From an uncultured Schlesneria sp. (GTDB lineage: Bacteria; Planctomycetota; Planctomycetia; Planctomycetales; Planctomycetaceae), in contig CAIULL010000113.1 in assembly GCA_903899985.1 (NCBI GenBank), forward strand, positions 119,229 to 183,228: a stretch of 64,000 nucleotides of DNA. The letters run 5' to 3'. The translations under genes and the position numbers were made by a program. The notes beneath the pieces are model-generated. The model saw nothing but the letters and a program-made list of their open reading frames with translations, did no database searches and was not told the origin of the DNA. Positions within the stretch are counted from its first letter, which is position 1; each line of letters begins with the position of its first letter. Positions 53,901 through 62,425 of the stretch are shown here, in pieces.

Positions 53901-56489
53901 AAGGACCCGCATGTCCGGCTTCAGGCCGCCTGCTCGCTCGGTGAATGGGACGATACACGGATCGGTTCGACGCTCGCCAAAATGGCCTTAAAAGAAGCCA
54001 GTGACCCCTATTTCGTCGCAGCCGTTTTCAGCAGTATCAGCACCAGAAATTTGCGAGAATTTACCCGGGCGATGTTTGAAGAACTCGCGGGACAACAGCC
54101 ACCGCCATCGCTCATGGCTCCTTTCCTGGCAACGGCAGTAGGCTTTTCTGATGATCAGGCGATCAATCTGGCTTTGGTCGCTGTGGCGGCTCAGGAGGGA
54201 CAACTGCCAAAGCCCTGGCAGTTGAATGCGATTTCAAATCTCGTTGGTTCGCTCGCCAGAAAGCAGGGGGCTCAACCGACGGAGAAAGCGATTGCCGACG
54301 TGATCCAGCGTACGCAGGGTCAGGCGCGCGAGATCGCGGTGAAAGAAACTCTTGGCGAAGATTTACGGCTCGCGGCGATCAAACTGCTGGGAAGGGACGC
54401 ATCGCACCGCGAAGACGACGTCAAGGTGCTTGGTCAGTTGCTTTCACCGGTTCATCCGCCGAAAGTCCAGCGCGCAGCAGTTGAGGCCTTCGAACGGGTT
54501 TCCGGCGACGATGTTCCTGGCATTCTCGCATCACGTTATCGCGAATTGTCCCCCGCTGTTCAGCCACAGGTCGTGAATGCGATCATGAGTCGTACTGCGT
54601 GGTATCCGCTGTTGTTTGCAGAAATCGCGAAAGGGGCGATTCCTCCGTCGTCATTCACTGCACCTCAGCGGCAGGAACTTGTCGGTCATCCCAACAAAGA
54701 GATCCGTGAACGAGCGACGGAGTTGCTTTCGGCCACTTTTAACTCTGACCGACACGAGGTGATTCAACAATATAACGCGGCTCTTGAATTAACGGGTGAG
54801 ACAGAACGAGGTCAGGCTTTATTTACAAAGAGTTGCTCACAGTGCCACAAATTGGGGGATGTCGGATATTCTGTCGGTCCGAATCTGGCGATGGTCGTGA
54901 ACAAGACGCCGTCGTTCTTGCTGCAAGAGATACTGGATCCAAATCGTAATGTGGATTCCCGGTATCTTTCCTATGTTGCGTCGACGAAAGAAGGGCTGAT
55001 TCGAACCGGGATCTTATCCAGCGAGTCATCGAACAGTGTCACGTTGACCGCGGCCGAGGGGAAGCAATTCATGCTTCTTCGAGCCGAAATTGACGAACTT
55101 CGGGCAACAGGAAAATCGCTGATGCCTGAAGGGATGGAAAAAGACCTGTCGCATCAGGCGGTTGCCGACCTGATTGCGTTTTTGAAGTCGTTGCCTGCGG
55201 CCTCAAAAAGCTGCGACGGGAACAGTCCTGTGATGGTCAAACCGGCCAATGGACGACTGACGTTGCCTGCCTCGGCGGCCGCGATTTACGGAGATCACAT
55301 CACTTTCGAACGACAGTTTGGAAACATCGGCTACTGGCATGGATTACAGGATCATGTGGCCTGGACGTTCGAGCTGCCTCAATCGGCCGAATTTGATGTT
55401 TACCTGGATGGCGCGTGCGATGCGGCATCAGCAGGAAACAGTTATCGGATCGAAATTGGCGATCGGTTCTTGACCGGACGAATCGATTCGACAGGTGGTT
55501 GGGATCGATACCGTACGTCTAAGATCGGAACAGTCCCGCTAAGTGGCGGAACACATCGTTTGGTTGTCCGACCAGAAGGCGAAACGATTCGCGGCGCGCT
55601 CGTCGATTTGCGGTCCCTTCAACTCGTTCCGACGGGTGAAGCCTTCGCATTAGCGCAGAAAAAAGTCCCTGACACTGATGCAAACATTCAAGATGTGGCT
55701 GCTCGAATCCTGGATGACAAACTTTCAGATGATCAGCGCGCAGCAATTATTGCGCAATATCCAACCGAGGCAGCGATTCTCGTCGAGAAAATGACGAGCA
55801 ACATGCCTGCTGATTCAAAAGAAGAATATCGTCGCATCCCCTGGATCTGGCGAGTGGCCGTGGCTTGTGGAAAGCGTGACAAGGCTGATCAGATCAAGCC
55901 GCTGTTACACACCTCGCTTCCTCCAGTCGATCAACCGTTGCGAGACTGGCAAGCGGTCGTAATTGGTGGCGGAATCATCAATGGAATCGGGCTGAACGGG
56001 GGATGGCCAAAGTCCCGGATTGACGAAATTCTGCGTGACGATGTCGAACTGACAAAACGCTGGAAGAACTCGTTGTTGCTCGCCGTCAAAATGGCCGATG
56101 ACGAACAAGTGCCGACAGGAACCCGGTACGACGCCTTGCGAATCATCGCACTCGACGACTGGACTCTTCGGCGGGACCAGTTGACAAAATATCTGGCGAA
56201 AGGAGTTCACGACGAATTGCAAATGGGGGCGATCAGCGGCCTGAGTGATGTCGAATCGAAAGAGGTTTCTCCACTTCTGATTAACAACCTGGGGCACTTC
56301 AATGACGAGAATCGTGGTCTGGCGATTGCGGCATTATTGCGAACGAATGAACGGAGCGAACGATTGCTTGATGCCATTGCCGAAGCGAGAATCTCTGGCA
56401 AGCTTCTCAGTACCGCGCAGCGCAAATTACTGCTGGAATCGAAAGAGCTTTCGATCAGAGAACGGGCAAAAAGGATTTTGGGCGAATGA
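50961..56489 (+). CDS. Fusion of neutral ceramidase-like domain, PVC dehydrogenase, HEAT repeats and cytochrome c
   Basis: 1842-aa exported protein (signal peptide ending near VLAG). Residues about 30-450 form a neutral/alkaline ceramidase-like domain (GVAQVDITPDYPVRLSGFGF, INSSHTHTAPMLRG, FLPGEVVVDYSRRLK, AYANDSPCYIPSERVLKEGGYE). About 470-880 is the PVC dehydrogenase propeller (NLKVDLVCAEPLIADPVAIDFGRDGSLWVAEM, GPDGNLWVVDMYRF), then HEAT repeats, the heme motif CSQCH at 1292-1296 with GPNL and DPNRNVD, a carbohydrate-binding-like beta domain (YWHGLQDHVAWTFELP...), and a helical C-terminus. This is one uninterrupted frame. Its stop overlaps the next start as ATGA. The substrate may be an amidated lipid or a glycan, as inference. 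Confidence 0.88.
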   Translation: MIRVLLALMIVAVAFSSQLPQVLAGEGHTVYSVGVAQVDITPDYPVRLSGFGFRRTESEGVTQPIWAKALAISLDTASPPVVLITVDNLGIPAAMFDEIAKRLANQAGLERSRLAINSSHTHTAPMLRGVAPTLFSGPIPDEHWQRIDRYTSELTDKLTSVALAALNDRAPARLSWGIGSVKFAINRRTKGGPVDHDLPLLVVKQIDGAIRAIYLNYACHCVTLSNNKISGDWAGYAQDLIQRDFPKAIALVSIGCGADQNPSSGVTGDKSDVALQQGAEIAAEVKRMLGGFLAPVQGAITSSLKPITLDFADHPSQAEWEEKAKKNDAAGYHARVQLERLARGESLQKTLNYPISTWSFGDSLAMVFLPGEVVVDYSRRLKRELDGGRLWITAYANDSPCYIPSERVLKEGGYEALTAMYYYDRPGAFKTGLEDQIIRTVHESLDAKFAAAFDSKKTSGTLPKSPQQSLALLQTTPNLKVDLVCAEPLIADPVAIDFGRDGSLWVAEMHDYPDGLPRSESVTTEQLNPEAPVPGGRIRLVRDADGDGQFDRSTIFLDNIPMPTGVTVWKTGVLICAAPDLLFAEDTDGDDKADVVKKLFTGFGTMNSQARLNSLCDGMDGWVYGSCGLFGGTITNFHGTKYELGHRDFRIKPDTGEIEAATGRTQQGRVRDGYGNWFGCDNTNLAFHYPLYEHYLRRNPHVVSPASRVYLARTADAARLYPAKSDAQRFALSGPPGTVTAACGIGVYRDAALGPGYQDNLFVCEPVNLLVHRMTLKPEGSSFIAERPANEAETEFLRSTDGWFRPVQALTGPDGNLWVVDMYRFIIENPRWIPEAELAPLDIHAGSKLGRIYRVKNATDSRPPVTRVAVVSRGEGPEQQGADKFSVYQDLEIQRLESMAKSAASSIPRSTQDAWRKASIETERMIGYRKLAATGLLDTDDIRHALADRDPRIRSFGIRLAERSSAKILLLDTIIFLATDKDPHVRLQAACSLGEWDDTRIGSTLAKMALKEASDPYFVAAVFSSISTRNLREFTRAMFEELAGQQPPPSLMAPFLATAVGFSDDQAINLALVAVAAQEGQLPKPWQLNAISNLVGSLARKQGAQPTEKAIADVIQRTQGQAREIAVKETLGEDLRLAAIKLLGRDASHREDDVKVLGQLLSPVHPPKVQRAAVEAFERVSGDDVPGILASRYRELSPAVQPQVVNAIMSRTAWYPLLFAEIAKGAIPPSSFTAPQRQELVGHPNKEIRERATELLSATFNSDRHEVIQQYNAALELTGETERGQALFTKSCSQCHKLGDVGYSVGPNLAMVVNKTPSFLLQEILDPNRNVDSRYLSYVASTKEGLIRTGILSSESSNSVTLTAAEGKQFMLLRAEIDELRATGKSLMPEGMEKDLSHQAVADLIAFLKSLPAASKSCDGNSPVMVKPANGRLTLPASAAAIYGDHITFERQFGNIGYWHGLQDHVAWTFELPQSAEFDVYLDGACDAASAGNSYRIEIGDRFLTGRIDSTGGWDRYRTSKIGTVPLSGGTHRLVVRPEGETIRGALVDLRSLQLVPTGEAFALAQKKVPDTDANIQDVAARILDDKLSDDQRAAIIAQYPTEAAILVEKMTSNMPADSKEEYRRIPWIWRVAVACGKRDKADQIKPLLHTSLPPVDQPLRDWQAVVIGGGIINGIGLNGGWPKSRIDEILRDDVELTKRWKNSLLLAVKMADDEQVPTGTRYDALRIIALDDWTLRRDQLTKYLAKGVHDELQMGAISGLSDVESKEVSPLLINNLGHFNDENRGLAIAALLRTNERSERLLDAIAEARISGKLLSTAQRKLLLESKELSIRERAKRILGE

Positions 56490-57613
56490 CACAATTTTCG
56501 ATCAGTGAAATGGAACTTGAGCAGCGACTTCCGCAGACGTTTGCCGTGATCCGGGACGGGCTTGAACGACGGCTGCATACTGGTTGCCAACTCTATATTT
56601 CACTTCAGGGAAAAGTCATCGCTGACTTCGGGATTGGCCAGGCATCTCCGACCCACCCCATGACATCAGAGACAATTAATCTGTGGTTGTCATCAGGGAA
56701 ACCGCTCACGGCAGCGGCAATCCTGCAGCAGTGGGAACGAGGTCAGTTGCGATTGGATGATCCCGTTTCAAAGTTTATTCCCGATTTCGGTCACGGAGGA
56801 AAAGAACGAATTACGATCCGCCATCTGCTGACGCATACTGGCGGTATTCGGAACATCGAGACCGGTTGGCCCGACGTGACGTGGGACGAAACGATCGGTC
56901 GAATCTGTGCGGCACAGGTCGAGCCTGATTGGGTTGTCGGGCGGACGGCTGGGTACCACACGACAACAAGCTGGTTTATCCTCGGGGAAATTCTTGCAAG
57001 GGTGACAGGCCGGACTTATGCCGAAGCCATGCGATTCGAGTTATACGAGCCGTTAGGACTGATCGAGACTCGGTCTGCATTCACCCCCGGAGAACACGCG
57101 AATGCCTCCGCACGACTGGGTTGGATGTATGCCCGCGAGCAGGGAGGATTGCAGCTGCTCGACTGGCACGAACGGCCACGTTGTCACATGCCGTCGCCGG
57201 GCTCAAATACCCGCGGTCCTATTCGTGAACTTGGTCGGTTCTATGAAATGCTGTTGAATGAAGGAGACACCCCGCGTGGCCGAGTTTTGTCTCCCCAAAC
57301 AGTGGCCGCGATGACGGCTCGACATCGCGTCGGCGAGTATGATCTGACGCTGGCTCACGTCGTTGATTTTGGTCTGGGAGTGATCATCGATTCCAATCGT
57401 TATGGAATCGAAACGGTTCCGTATGGATATGGAAAATATTGCTCACCGAGGACATTCGGGCACGGCGGAGCTCAATCTTCACAGGGGTGGTGCGACCCGG
57501 AATCAGGTTTGATTGTCGCCAGCTTTTTTAATGGTCGACCTGGTGAGGCTCAGCACGGTCGGCGATCAAAGAAATTGAATGAAGCAATTTGCGTCGACAT
57601 CGGCTTGGTTTAA
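56486..57613 (+). CDS. Class C beta-lactamase-fold serine hydrolase
   Basis: 375-aa penicillin-binding/esterase-type hydrolase. The nucleophile motif SxxK is SSGK (Ser69-Lys72). ITIRHLLTHTGGI follows, a Tyr motif (YHTTTSWFILGEIL) stands where YxN is usual, and a C-terminal HxG is in TFGHGGAQSSQGW. No signal peptide is visible, so it may be cytosolic or use an atypical leader. It is translationally coupled to the upstream fusion gene by a 4-bp overlap, so the two products probably act together. The substrate could be an ester or D-amino amide. Confidence 0.87.
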   Translation: MTQFSISEMELEQRLPQTFAVIRDGLERRLHTGCQLYISLQGKVIADFGIGQASPTHPMTSETINLWLSSGKPLTAAAILQQWERGQLRLDDPVSKFIPDFGHGGKERITIRHLLTHTGGIRNIETGWPDVTWDETIGRICAAQVEPDWVVGRTAGYHTTTSWFILGEILARVTGRTYAEAMRFELYEPLGLIETRSAFTPGEHANASARLGWMYAREQGGLQLLDWHERPRCHMPSPGSNTRGPIRELGRFYEMLLNEGDTPRGRVLSPQTVAAMTARHRVGEYDLTLAHVVDFGLGVIIDSNRYGIETVPYGYGKYCSPRTFGHGGAQSSQGWCDPESGLIVASFFNGRPGEAQHGRRSKKLNEAICVDIGLV

Positions 57614-58100
57614 GTAAAAAACATCTGGAATGAAACAACTTTCCATAATTCTCAAAACGGGAATCGTGTCTTGTGCGCGAGATCCGTCGCCTGAGCGGGT
57701 AGACGATGATAAAATTCACAATGCATGATTTGTTGGCAAATTTATTTGGCTGAGAAACAATTGATCGAATCGTCGCCGTTGAAATTGGTTTCAATTGCCT
57801 TAAATCGGCTATATTTTTCCCATTTGGATTTGAAATAATCTCATCGATGACAAATCTGAATGAGAAGAAATTGACAGGATCATTTCGCGAATCAAGACTT
57901 CACAGAAAACTCACCAAATGATAGGCGAAAAATTCACAAATGATGAATAACGTAAAACAATCGCAAGATCTGTTCATGCACCTACAAACTGATTTGAGGG
58001 GAATGCCGCGATGATGGTGTAACGTTGTTGTATTTCGCGAATGTTGAAACCGAGTGCGATGAGAGCACGCATTGAAAGTCACCATCGAGCCAGTCTAACC
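57614..58100. other. AT-rich leader before the exopolysaccharide cluster
   Basis: About 490 bases, distinctly AT-richer than the neighbouring genes, with no supported gene. A short start-stop frame (ATG ATG GTG TAA, MMV) follows GAGGGGAATGCCGCG near 58010. The 15-mer GGAATGCCGCGATGA there recurs exactly at the ugd start (62410). It probably contains the main promoter of the cluster. Confidence 0.45.
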
Positions 58101-58664
58101 ATGCCGATACTTGCAGCCGAAGTCGATGTCTTCCCGAATGACCTGCTCAGCCGTGACGTTCTGTCGGGCGATGGTGAATCACAGTGGTGGGCCGTCTATA
58201 CGAGATCTCGACAGGAAAAAGCGCTGATGCGTGCGCTCGTCTCGATGGAAATCGCGTTTTATTGCCCGGTTTTACCTCATTGCTTTCGTTCACCAAGCGG
58301 ACGTCTCCGAACATCATATCTGCCGCTTTTCTCAAATTATCTATTCATGTATTCGAATGGATACGACCGCCATCGTGCACTGAAAACGAACTTGATTTCG
58401 CAAACGATTGAAGTCCATGATGGACTGCAGTTGTCCAATGATCTTCGTCAGATTCAGCGACTGACGAGAACGGGAAAGCCGCTTTCGATCGCAGCGAATT
58501 TGAATCCTGGTTCTAAGGTTCGGATTAAGTCCGGTCCGCTTGTCGGAGTGGAAGGGGTCGTAATGAAAAGGCAGGGGACTGATTTCCTGTTCGTGGCCGT
58601 CAATTTTTTGCAACAAGGTGCCTTGATCAAACTTGAAGACGTTCAAGTTCATCCGGTTTTCTGA
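58101..58664 (+). CDS. NusG/RfaH-like transcription antiterminator
   Basis: About 187 aa from ATG 58101 (MPILAAEVDVFPNDLLSRDVL...). NusG N-terminal domain: QWWAVYTRSRQEKALMRALVSMEIAFYCPVLPHCFRSPSGRLRTSYLPLFSNYLFMY. C-terminal KOW domain: LNPGSKVRIKSGPLVGVEGVVMKRQGTDFLFVAVNFLQQGALIKLE. Such specialised NusG paralogs travel with RNA polymerase through long polysaccharide operons and prevent premature termination. Its place just before sugar-nucleotide genes fits that role. The track start at 58041 adds 20 residues with no family character. Confidence 0.88.
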   Translation: MPILAAEVDVFPNDLLSRDVLSGDGESQWWAVYTRSRQEKALMRALVSMEIAFYCPVLPHCFRSPSGRLRTSYLPLFSNYLFMYSNGYDRHRALKTNLISQTIEVHDGLQLSNDLRQIQRLTRTGKPLSIAANLNPGSKVRIKSGPLVGVEGVVMKRQGTDFLFVAVNFLQQGALIKLEDVQVHPVF

Positions 58665-58691
58665 TCCGGTATCACGAAAGTGAAATGACTT

Positions 58692-58711
58692 CCAGGAACG
58701 CCTACTCCTGG
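58692..58711 (+). terminator. Weak hairpin after the NusG-like gene
   Basis: CCAGGA-ACGCCTAC-TCCTGG, a 6-bp stem with a short T-run (GATTTTC) about 8 nt later. It could act as a partial terminator that the NusG-like factor overrides. Confidence 0.35.
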
Positions 58712-58817
58712 ACGGTACGATTTTCTTGCTTCACTGATACCTGAATCACAACATTCTTCCGACAGGGGCTTGCGAGGTTTTGGCGGAACGCACGAAGACG
58801 GCAAACTCGACGATCGA

Positions 58818-58859
58818 CCAGACCGGGGTTATGATGCAATGTAACCGAAGCTGGTCTGG
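58818..58859 (+). promoter_or_regulatory. Structured leader upstream of the epimerase gene
   Basis: Two-tier stem: CCAGACC ... GGTCTGG (7 bp) enclosing GGTTA-TGATGCAATG-TAACC (5 bp, 10-nt loop) with internal bulges. It is not a class I know. It sits about 65 nt before the epimerase start, where a cis-regulatory RNA would act. Confidence 0.4.
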
Positions 58860-58905
58860 ATGTTCGTGATCAAACGACAAGACATCCACCCACGTCAATT
58901 TTATT

Positions 58906-59895
58906 TTGCACAGTCGAGGGGCCAAAATCAAAGTTATTGTCACAGGTGGCGCCGGCTTTATCGGAAGCCACATCGTGGATGCGCTGCTGACTCACGGTCA
59001 TTTTCCGTTTGTCATCGATAACTTGTCTTTGGGGTCACGACAGAACCTTCCTTACAACGTCCCGTTTTTCGAAATCGATATTCGCGACAGCGAGAAATTG
59101 GCGCAGGTTTTTGACGAAGTGAAGCCTGACTGCGTCTGTCATCAGGCGGCCCAGGTTTCGGTCAGTCGCTCGATGCGCGAACCGATTTTTGACGCTGAAG
59201 TGAATATTCTTGGTTTGCTGAATGTCCTGGAACAATCGGTTCGCGTGGGGGTTCAGCGGGTTGTCTTTGCGTCGTCAGGCGGAGTTTTGTACGGAGAAGT
59301 CGCCACCCCCGCTACGGAAGATTTCCCTAAACGCCCAATCTCTCCCTATGGAATCGGCAAATGGGTAGGTGAACAATACTTGGAATTCTACTCGAGAGAA
59401 CGAGGGCTCCAGGGGGTAGCGCTTCGATACTCGAATGTTTATGGGCCTCGGCAAAATCCACACGGTGAGGCGGGTGTTGTGGCGATTTTCTGCAAAGCCA
59501 TGTTCGCGGGTGAGGTCGTTACAATTAACGGGGACGGCCGATATACTCGAGATTACGTTTATGGTCCTGACGTCGCTAATGCGAATGTGAAGGCACTGGA
59601 AACTCCTTTGAATCAAAGCTTCGAAGCGATCAATATCGGAACCGGAGTTGGCGTTGATGTGAATGAAGTTGCCGAAAAGCTTTCCGGGCTGGTTCAGCGT
59701 GAGTTGCGGAATCAAGGGAGTTCACTTCAAATTCCTCATTGGCGTCACGGAGTCCCTCGTCTAGGGGACTTAAGGTCGAATCTGATTTCCCCGATTCGAG
59801 CAAATCATTTACTTGGTTGGAAACCTGAGATGTCTTTTGACGAGGGTTTACGAGAAACCGTAATCCGTTTCGGATTGAAATCCGCGCAGGACTGA
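58906..59895 (+). CDS. NAD-dependent sugar-nucleotide epimerase (GalE-like)
   Basis: 329-aa extended SDR of the UDP-glucose 4-epimerase group. Seen: VIVTGGAGFIGSHIVDALL, DNLSLGSRQNLP, HQAAQVSVSRSM, the catalytic Ser in ASSGG and YxxxK in SPYGIGKWVGE, YGPRQNPHGEAGVVAIF, and DYVYGPDVANANVKAL. The coordinates use the first canonical start, a TTG without a ribosome site. Homology and GAGGGG with 5-nt spacing point instead to ATC at 58927, where most homologs have ATG. The exact sugar (glucose, glucuronate or N-acetyl form) is not settled. Confidence 0.87.
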   Translation: MHSRGAKIKVIVTGGAGFIGSHIVDALLTHGHFPFVIDNLSLGSRQNLPYNVPFFEIDIRDSEKLAQVFDEVKPDCVCHQAAQVSVSRSMREPIFDAEVNILGLLNVLEQSVRVGVQRVVFASSGGVLYGEVATPATEDFPKRPISPYGIGKWVGEQYLEFYSRERGLQGVALRYSNVYGPRQNPHGEAGVVAIFCKAMFAGEVVTINGDGRYTRDYVYGPDVANANVKALETPLNQSFEAINIGTGVGVDVNEVAEKLSGLVQRELRNQGSSLQIPHWRHGVPRLGDLRSNLISPIRANHLLGWKPEMSFDEGLRETVIRFGLKSAQD

Positions 59896-62360
59896 TGATG
59901 CTTGACGCAAATTTATCGCAGATTATTGAAAAAGCTGGGCAGCAGCATCTGTTGCAGTTTTGGAACGAACTGTCGGAACGAGAGCAAGCGAAGTTTTCCA
60001 ACCAGCTTGAAACACTCGATTGGAATTTGATCGGTTCCTTCAAGAAGGAATCGCTGACGAATGAAAGCGGTTTAAGCGACGAGGCTCGCCGGGCAGTCCC
60101 CCCATCACACGTGGTTCGTATTCCCCGAACTGACGCCGATCGCCAGGCGTGGAAAGCGGCTCGTCAACTTGGTGAACAGGCAATTACCGCTGGAAAGCTC
60201 GGCGTCGTTCTGCTGGCCGGTGGACAGGGAACGCGACTCGGATTCGACCGATCCAAAGGGCTGTTTCCAATTGGCCCTGTCACGGGAAAATCATTACTCG
60301 AGATCCTGGCCTCTCAAGTCGTTGCCACATCCAGACGGTTCGGCCATTCCATTCCGTATTTCGTGATGACCAGTGAAGGAACACATCAGGAAATCGACGC
60401 CTTTTATCGAGACAACGCCTATTTTGGTCTCGACCCGAAAAGGGTCTTCCTTTTTCACCAGGGTTACGCTCCGTCGCTCGATCGAAAGACAGGCCAATTG
60501 TTGCTGGCGGAAAAAGGCTTGTTAAGCATGAGTCCCGACGGCCACGGTGGGTTGTTTTCAGCACTCTGGAAGGCGGGGCTGTTCGATGAGATGAAGCGGC
60601 TGGGTGTCGAATACCTGTTCTCGCATCAAGTCGATAATCCTTTAGCCAAAGTTTGCGATCCTGAATTCATTGGCCTGCATCTTCAGCATCGATCCGAGGT
60701 CTCGACCAAGGTTGTTGCCAAAACTGTTCCCGAAGAAAAGGTTGGGGTTGCCGTTAACGTTGACGGACGGACCCGGATCATCGAATACAGTGACTTGCCA
60801 AATGATTTGGCCCATGTGCGGGATGCGGACGGCGGATTACGTTATTGGGCGGGAAGCACAGCCATCCACATCTTCAATCGAACATTCCTGGAACGCGTTG
60901 CGACATCCGATAATGTGCTCCCCTGGCATCGTGCGATCAAAAAGATTCCGCACATCGACAAACAGGGTAATCGCGTCGAGCCGGAAGCAGAGAACGGTGT
61001 GAAGTTCGAGCGGTTCATCTTTGACACACTGCCGCTTGCGGAGATCGCACTGATCGTTGAGACTGATCGCGATGAAGAATTTGCCCCGTTAAAAAACAAA
61101 ACGGGCGATTTTTCTGCAGACTACGTGCAGCGTCAAATGGTACAGCGTGCCGTCAACTGGTTAACACAACACGGCATTCCGGTACCCCTAGGGGTTAAGG
61201 TTGAAATCAGCCCGCATCTTGCGTTGTGCAGCGACGATATCAAGGACAGCGCCGTTGAAATTGCAAAAACTGTGTTTGATCGACCAACGCACCTCGATCG
61301 TCACGATTTGCCGCCGCAGGGCGATTTCCGGAAAGGTCAACCGATTCGATCGAAATCTGAAGTGACCGATCCGCTGGTATTTGACACGTACCTGCGTCCA
61401 CAAGTCTGGGGTGGTCGCGGTCTGAAACAGTTCCTGGGTCGTCATCTTCCCGAAGACTGTCCGTACGGTGAATCCTGGGACCTTAGCCCGCTTTCGTCGT
61501 TCGAAAGCCGAGTCATAGACGGTCCACTTGCAGGACGTGATCTCAACGATCTTTGGACTCATTGTCGACAGGACCTGACCGGTGGTACTGGACCTGAGGT
61601 CTTTCCTTTATTGGTGAAGTGGCTCGAATGTCTGACGCTTTTGTCGGTACAGGTTCATCCCGACGACGAGATGGCGCAGCGCGTGTTGAACGAGCCGTAT
61701 GGTAAATCCGAAGCCTGGGTTGTCGTGTCGGCCGAACCGACGGCTCAGGTTTATGCGGGAATCAAGGAAGGTGTGACGCGCGATGATTTTGTGGCGCATC
61801 TTCACGCCGGAACGCTGACAGAATGCCTGCATTCATTCACTCCAAAAGCTGGCGATTGTATTTCGATCCCCGCAGGGACCATTCACGCGGCTGGCGGCGG
61901 CCTGATTATTGCCGAAGTTCAGCAGTCCAGCGACGCGACATTCCGATTGTTCGACTGGAATCGATTGGGATTGGATGGAAAGCCGCGCACCCTGCAAATT
62001 GATCGATCGCTGGAAGCCATCGACTGGAATCAAGGACCGGTCAATCCCGTCAAGCCTGTCGGATTCAAGGTCAACGCCGATGGGGTGCGGGGCGAGCGGC
62101 TTGTCGAAGGGCACGGATTTATCATGGAACGGTTTACTGTTGAAAAACCATTTCAGAATCCTTATGACGGCGAATTCACCATCTGGATGGTGCTCGACGG
62201 AGCCGCCGAATTAGCGAATCTCAAGACCGGCTATTGCCGCCCTTTCAGCAAAGGTTCAACGACCGTCATTCCGGCAAGTGTGCATCAAGCTGTCTGGACA
62301 CCTGAAGCGAAGCAAGCACTCACCCTGCTTTGCGTTCGCCTTTCAAAGGGCGCGAAGTGA
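59895..62360 (+). CDS. Fused UDP-sugar pyrophosphorylase (UDPGP family) and type I phosphomannose isomerase
   Basis: 821-aa two-enzyme fusion. Residues about 1-480 are an AGX1-like UDPGP uridylyltransferase with VVLLAGGQGTRLGFDRSKGLFPIGP, GHGGLFSALWKAG, HQVDNPLAKVCDP and KFERFIFDTLP. Residues about 494-821 are a class I mannose-6-phosphate isomerase with LRPQVWGGRGL, GESWDLS, the zinc-site LSVQVHPDDEMA and KSEAWVV, and IPAGTIHAAGGGLIIAEVQQSSD. Both active sites look intact. It would make UDP-glucose/UDP-HexNAc and connect fructose-6-P with mannose-6-P. The start overlaps the epimerase stop (TGATG). Confidence 0.9.
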   Translation: MMLDANLSQIIEKAGQQHLLQFWNELSEREQAKFSNQLETLDWNLIGSFKKESLTNESGLSDEARRAVPPSHVVRIPRTDADRQAWKAARQLGEQAITAGKLGVVLLAGGQGTRLGFDRSKGLFPIGPVTGKSLLEILASQVVATSRRFGHSIPYFVMTSEGTHQEIDAFYRDNAYFGLDPKRVFLFHQGYAPSLDRKTGQLLLAEKGLLSMSPDGHGGLFSALWKAGLFDEMKRLGVEYLFSHQVDNPLAKVCDPEFIGLHLQHRSEVSTKVVAKTVPEEKVGVAVNVDGRTRIIEYSDLPNDLAHVRDADGGLRYWAGSTAIHIFNRTFLERVATSDNVLPWHRAIKKIPHIDKQGNRVEPEAENGVKFERFIFDTLPLAEIALIVETDRDEEFAPLKNKTGDFSADYVQRQMVQRAVNWLTQHGIPVPLGVKVEISPHLALCSDDIKDSAVEIAKTVFDRPTHLDRHDLPPQGDFRKGQPIRSKSEVTDPLVFDTYLRPQVWGGRGLKQFLGRHLPEDCPYGESWDLSPLSSFESRVIDGPLAGRDLNDLWTHCRQDLTGGTGPEVFPLLVKWLECLTLLSVQVHPDDEMAQRVLNEPYGKSEAWVVVSAEPTAQVYAGIKEGVTRDDFVAHLHAGTLTECLHSFTPKAGDCISIPAGTIHAAGGGLIIAEVQQSSDATFRLFDWNRLGLDGKPRTLQIDRSLEAIDWNQGPVNPVKPVGFKVNADGVRGERLVEGHGFIMERFTVEKPFQNPYDGEFTIWMVLDGAAELANLKTGYCRPFSKGSTTVIPASVHQAVWTPEAKQALTLLCVRLSKGAK

Positions 62361-62425
62361 ATGGAACAAGGTCTTTAAATCGTTCAAATTAGATCGACTT
62401 CATAGTAATTTTTAGGAATGCCGCG

